The position numbers and the translations under genes were made by a program. A stretch of DNA of 11,842 nucleotides from JANYIP01 sp031394045 (GTDB lineage Bacteria; Actinomycetota; Actinomycetes; Prado026): assembly GCA_031394045.1 (NCBI GenBank), contig JANMWN010000355.1, positions 1-11,842 on the forward strand, read 5' to 3'. The notes under the pieces were generated by a model. That model had not been told where the DNA came from, did no database searches, and saw only the letters and a list, made by a program, of their open reading frames with translations. Numbering within the stretch: position 1 is the stretch's first letter; each line of letters begins with the position of its first letter. Positions 11,433 to 11,842 of this stretch are shown here, in pieces.

Positions 11433-11842
11433 CCAGGCCCCTGCTGCCGATCGAGGGGCTGCCCGGCTGGCTGCACCCGGTTGCCAAGGCTGCGGCCACG
11501 GTGACACCTGAGCAGCTTTCGCGCTTCCTGCCTCCCGAGGACGGCGGGCGTACGTCGGCAGTCCTGGTCCTGCTCGGGGAGGGAGCCGACGGGCCGGACC
11601 TGCTGCTGATCCAGCGGGCTGCGGACATGCGGTCGCACCCGGGCCAACCGGCCTTCCCCGGCGGCGCTGTGGACCCGGGCGACGCAGGCCCGATCTCGGC
11701 GGCGCTGCGCGAGGCGCAGGAGGAGACTGGGCTGGACCCGGTCGGGGTCGAGGTCTTCGCGACGCTGCCGGACCTGTGGCTGCCCCCGAGCGGCTTCGTC
11801 GTGACGCCGGTGCTGGGCTGGTGGCGTACGCCTTCGCCGGTG
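11429..11842 (+). CDS. CoA pyrophosphatase-type NUDIX hydrolase (3' end outside window)
   Basis: The frame stays open to the right edge, giving 138 residues. LLLIQRAADMRSHPGQPAFPGG matches the extra motif of CoA diphosphatases upstream of the NUDIX box, and the box itself is G79...R94-E95-x-x-E98-E99-x-G101. Such enzymes split CoA into 3',5'-ADP and phosphopantetheine. The conserved N-terminus (LPGWLHP, LSRFLPP, GGRTSAVL) begins 10 residues into the frame, and no ATG, GTG or TTG precedes it closely. The in-frame options are a GTG at 11363, 70 bp inside nth, a CTG at 11429 overlapping the nth stop as CTGA, or a GTG at 11501, which would drop the first conserved block. CTG is chosen because of a well-spaced AAGGA. 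It is probably co-transcribed with nth. In M. tuberculosis, from memory, a thioredoxin-like gene lies between these two; here it is absent. Confidence 0.82.
   Translation, partial: MTRPLLPIEGLPGWLHPVAKAAATVTPEQLSRFLPPEDGGRTSAVLVLLGEGADGPDLLLIQRAADMRSHPGQPAFPGGAVDPGDAGPISAALREAQEETGLDPVGVEVFATLPDLWLPPSGFVVTPVLGWWRTPSPV

Overview
The window is 11.8 kb of high-GC chromosome from an actinobacterium (Actinomycetota). The evidence is a WhiB-family Fe-S regulator, several probable leaderless promoters with TANNNT -10 boxes, and a gene order that matches from memory the Mycobacterium tuberculosis Rv3683-Rv3672c block and the Streptomyces SCO3569-SCO3580 block. The many CGTACG-type codon pairs would suit Nocardioidaceae or relatives, but the lineage below phylum is a guess.

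Left edge (1-530): the C-terminal end of a tyrosine integrase runs in from a mobile element to the left and points at an intact tRNA-Pro(CGG) on the minus strand. The 147 bp between them hold a direct repeat (CTGTGACCA twice, 12 bp apart) and a strong hairpin. This is the layout of an integrative element inserted at a tRNA 3' end, so the border between accessory and core DNA probably lies inside the tRNA.

Core block (580-11842): a metallophosphoesterase (-) is divergent from a GatB/YqeY-domain protein (+). That gene converges on a PonA2-type bifunctional penicillin-binding protein with a PASTA domain (-), which is divergent from wblA/whiB4 (+). Next come two ArsA/Get3-like ATPases with a 1-nt overlap (-), divergent from a tightly packed plus-strand operon of a DUF4177 mini-protein, a Rid-family protein, a NUDIX hydrolase and a metallo-beta-lactamase-fold hydrolase. 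That operon runs tail to tail into crp (-). An RsiG-family protein carrying a c-di-GMP-binding signature lies just upstream of crp on the same strand. Divergent from it, endonuclease III (nth) is followed by a CoA-pyrophosphatase-type NUDIX gene that runs off the right edge.

Together the block links peptidoglycan synthesis (PonA2-type PBP), redox sensing and development (WblA/WhiB4), a Get3-like ATPase pair, metabolite clean-up (Rid, NUDIX, MBL), DNA repair (Nth) and two nucleotide second messengers (Crp for cAMP; the RsiG-like protein for c-di-GMP, inferred). The most notable points are the RsiG-like gene with one complete and one degenerate c-di-GMP motif, a symmetric pair of leaderless -10 boxes between the ATPase operon and the DUF4177 operon, a 17-bp tandem duplication that separates two convergent stop codons, and a probable CTG start for the last gene. 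Genes fill almost the whole window; the only gene-poor stretch near 300 bases is 310-579, which holds the tRNA and its flanking signals.
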